Source: Leucobacter exalbidus
GTDB lineage: Bacteria; Actinomycetota; Actinomycetes; Actinomycetales; Microbacteriaceae
Direction: 5' to 3'
DNA length: 64,000 bases
Assembly: GCF_017834145.1 (NCBI RefSeq)
Contig: NZ_JAFIDA010000001.1
Coordinates: forward strand, 620,001 to 684,000
Made by a program: the position numbers and the translations under genes. This document shows, piece after piece, positions 63,761 through 64,000 of this stretch; the first letter of the stretch is position 1; the number at the start of each line of letters is the position of its first letter. Under the pieces are notes generated by a model. It had not been told where the DNA came from and made no database searches. It saw only the letters and a program-made list of their open reading frames with translations.

Positions 63761-63857
63761 CACTGCGCGACCGGGGTGGCCGCTCACGAGGCCGTGCTTG
63801 GTCCACTCGAACTTGCCATGTTTGGACCGTTCTTCGGGCCAGTGGCAGGATCGAGAC

Positions 63858-64000
63858 ATGCGTATTCTCTCCATCCAGTCTTCGGTCGCGTACGGGCACG
63901 TGGGTAACTCTGCCGCGGTGTTTCCGCTGCAGCGCATCGGCGTCGATGTGATGCCCGTGCACACCGTGTGCTTTTCGAACCACACCGGGTACGGTGCGTG
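63858..64000 (+). CDS. pdxY: Pyridoxal/pyridoxine kinase, N-terminal part
   Basis: The first 47 codons from ATG 63858; the gene runs off the window. [20 protein letters not shown] is the diagnostic opening of PdxY-type vitamin B6 kinases (the serine and GHVGN contact pyridoxal), followed by [20 protein letters not shown]. It phosphorylates pyridoxal to pyridoxal phosphate in the salvage pathway. Confidence 0.9.
   Translation, partial: MRILSIQSSVAYGHVGNSAAVFPLQRIGVDVMPVHTVCFSNHTGYGA

Overview
The window is chromosomal DNA from a high-GC Gram-positive actinobacterium, most likely a member of the Microbacteriaceae (a Leucobacter-like organism is my best guess, inferred and not proven). The markers are the actinobacterial bc1-aa3 respiratory genes (qcrCAB, ctaC/D/E/F), the mycothiol ligase mshC, the RNA polymerase-binding protein RbpA, a PafB/PafC pair of WYL regulators and a HelY-type helicase.

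Layout. 1-4171: end of ribonuclease D, then a fadA-fadB beta-oxidation pair. 4386-8604 (minus): ctaE-qcrC-qcrA-qcrB, with an in-frame TAG cutting ctaE before its last membrane helix. 8768-9832: trpD. 9893-13732 (minus): ctaC-ctaD-ctaF followed by a GNAT gene and a very short TetR gene. 13872-19526: erpA-type Fe-S carrier, a DUF3043 protein, and a minus-strand run methyltransferase-hisD-nrdR-pyrD. 19696-25762: glutamate synthase gltB-gltD. 26087-27373: an SDR and rbpA. 27446-34201 (minus): pafB-pafC-tatC-helY-lnt, tightly coupled by 4-nt overlaps except at the pafC-tatC gap. 34211-42000: FKBP lipoprotein, trmI, HAD phosphatase, PAC2 protein, mshC-uppP, M20 peptidase. 42063-43007: an EamA exporter.

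43060-53960 is an accessory region. It holds two orphan HipB-like regulators (one still overlapping a 12-codon relic of hipA), two probable immunity proteins without toxins, an alpha/beta hydrolase that has lost its catalytic serine and histidine, an HTH + nucleotidyltransferase pair that looks like a toxin-antitoxin module, a Fic AMPylase, RidA, an HTH gene coupled to a ClpN-SRPBCC fusion behind what looks like a leaderless promoter, a HAD hydrolase and an HSL esterase. The Fic/nucleotidyltransferase block is bracketed by two related 82-bp direct repeats derived from the hydrolase 3' end, and a family of about 46-bp degenerate repeats sits between the genes from 50.3 to 54 kb. I see no integrase, transposase or CRISPR array.

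53964-64000 returns to core content: a SNF2 helicase, tRNA-Leu(GAG), a YbaK deacylase, a second SF2 helicase, an SGNH hydrolase, a GerW-like protein, GluQ, a GlcD-type flavoprotein and the start of pdxY.

The strongest leads are the amber codon inside ctaE, the HTH/nucleotidyltransferase-Fic island with its flanking repeats, and the HTH/ClpN-SRPBCC pair.
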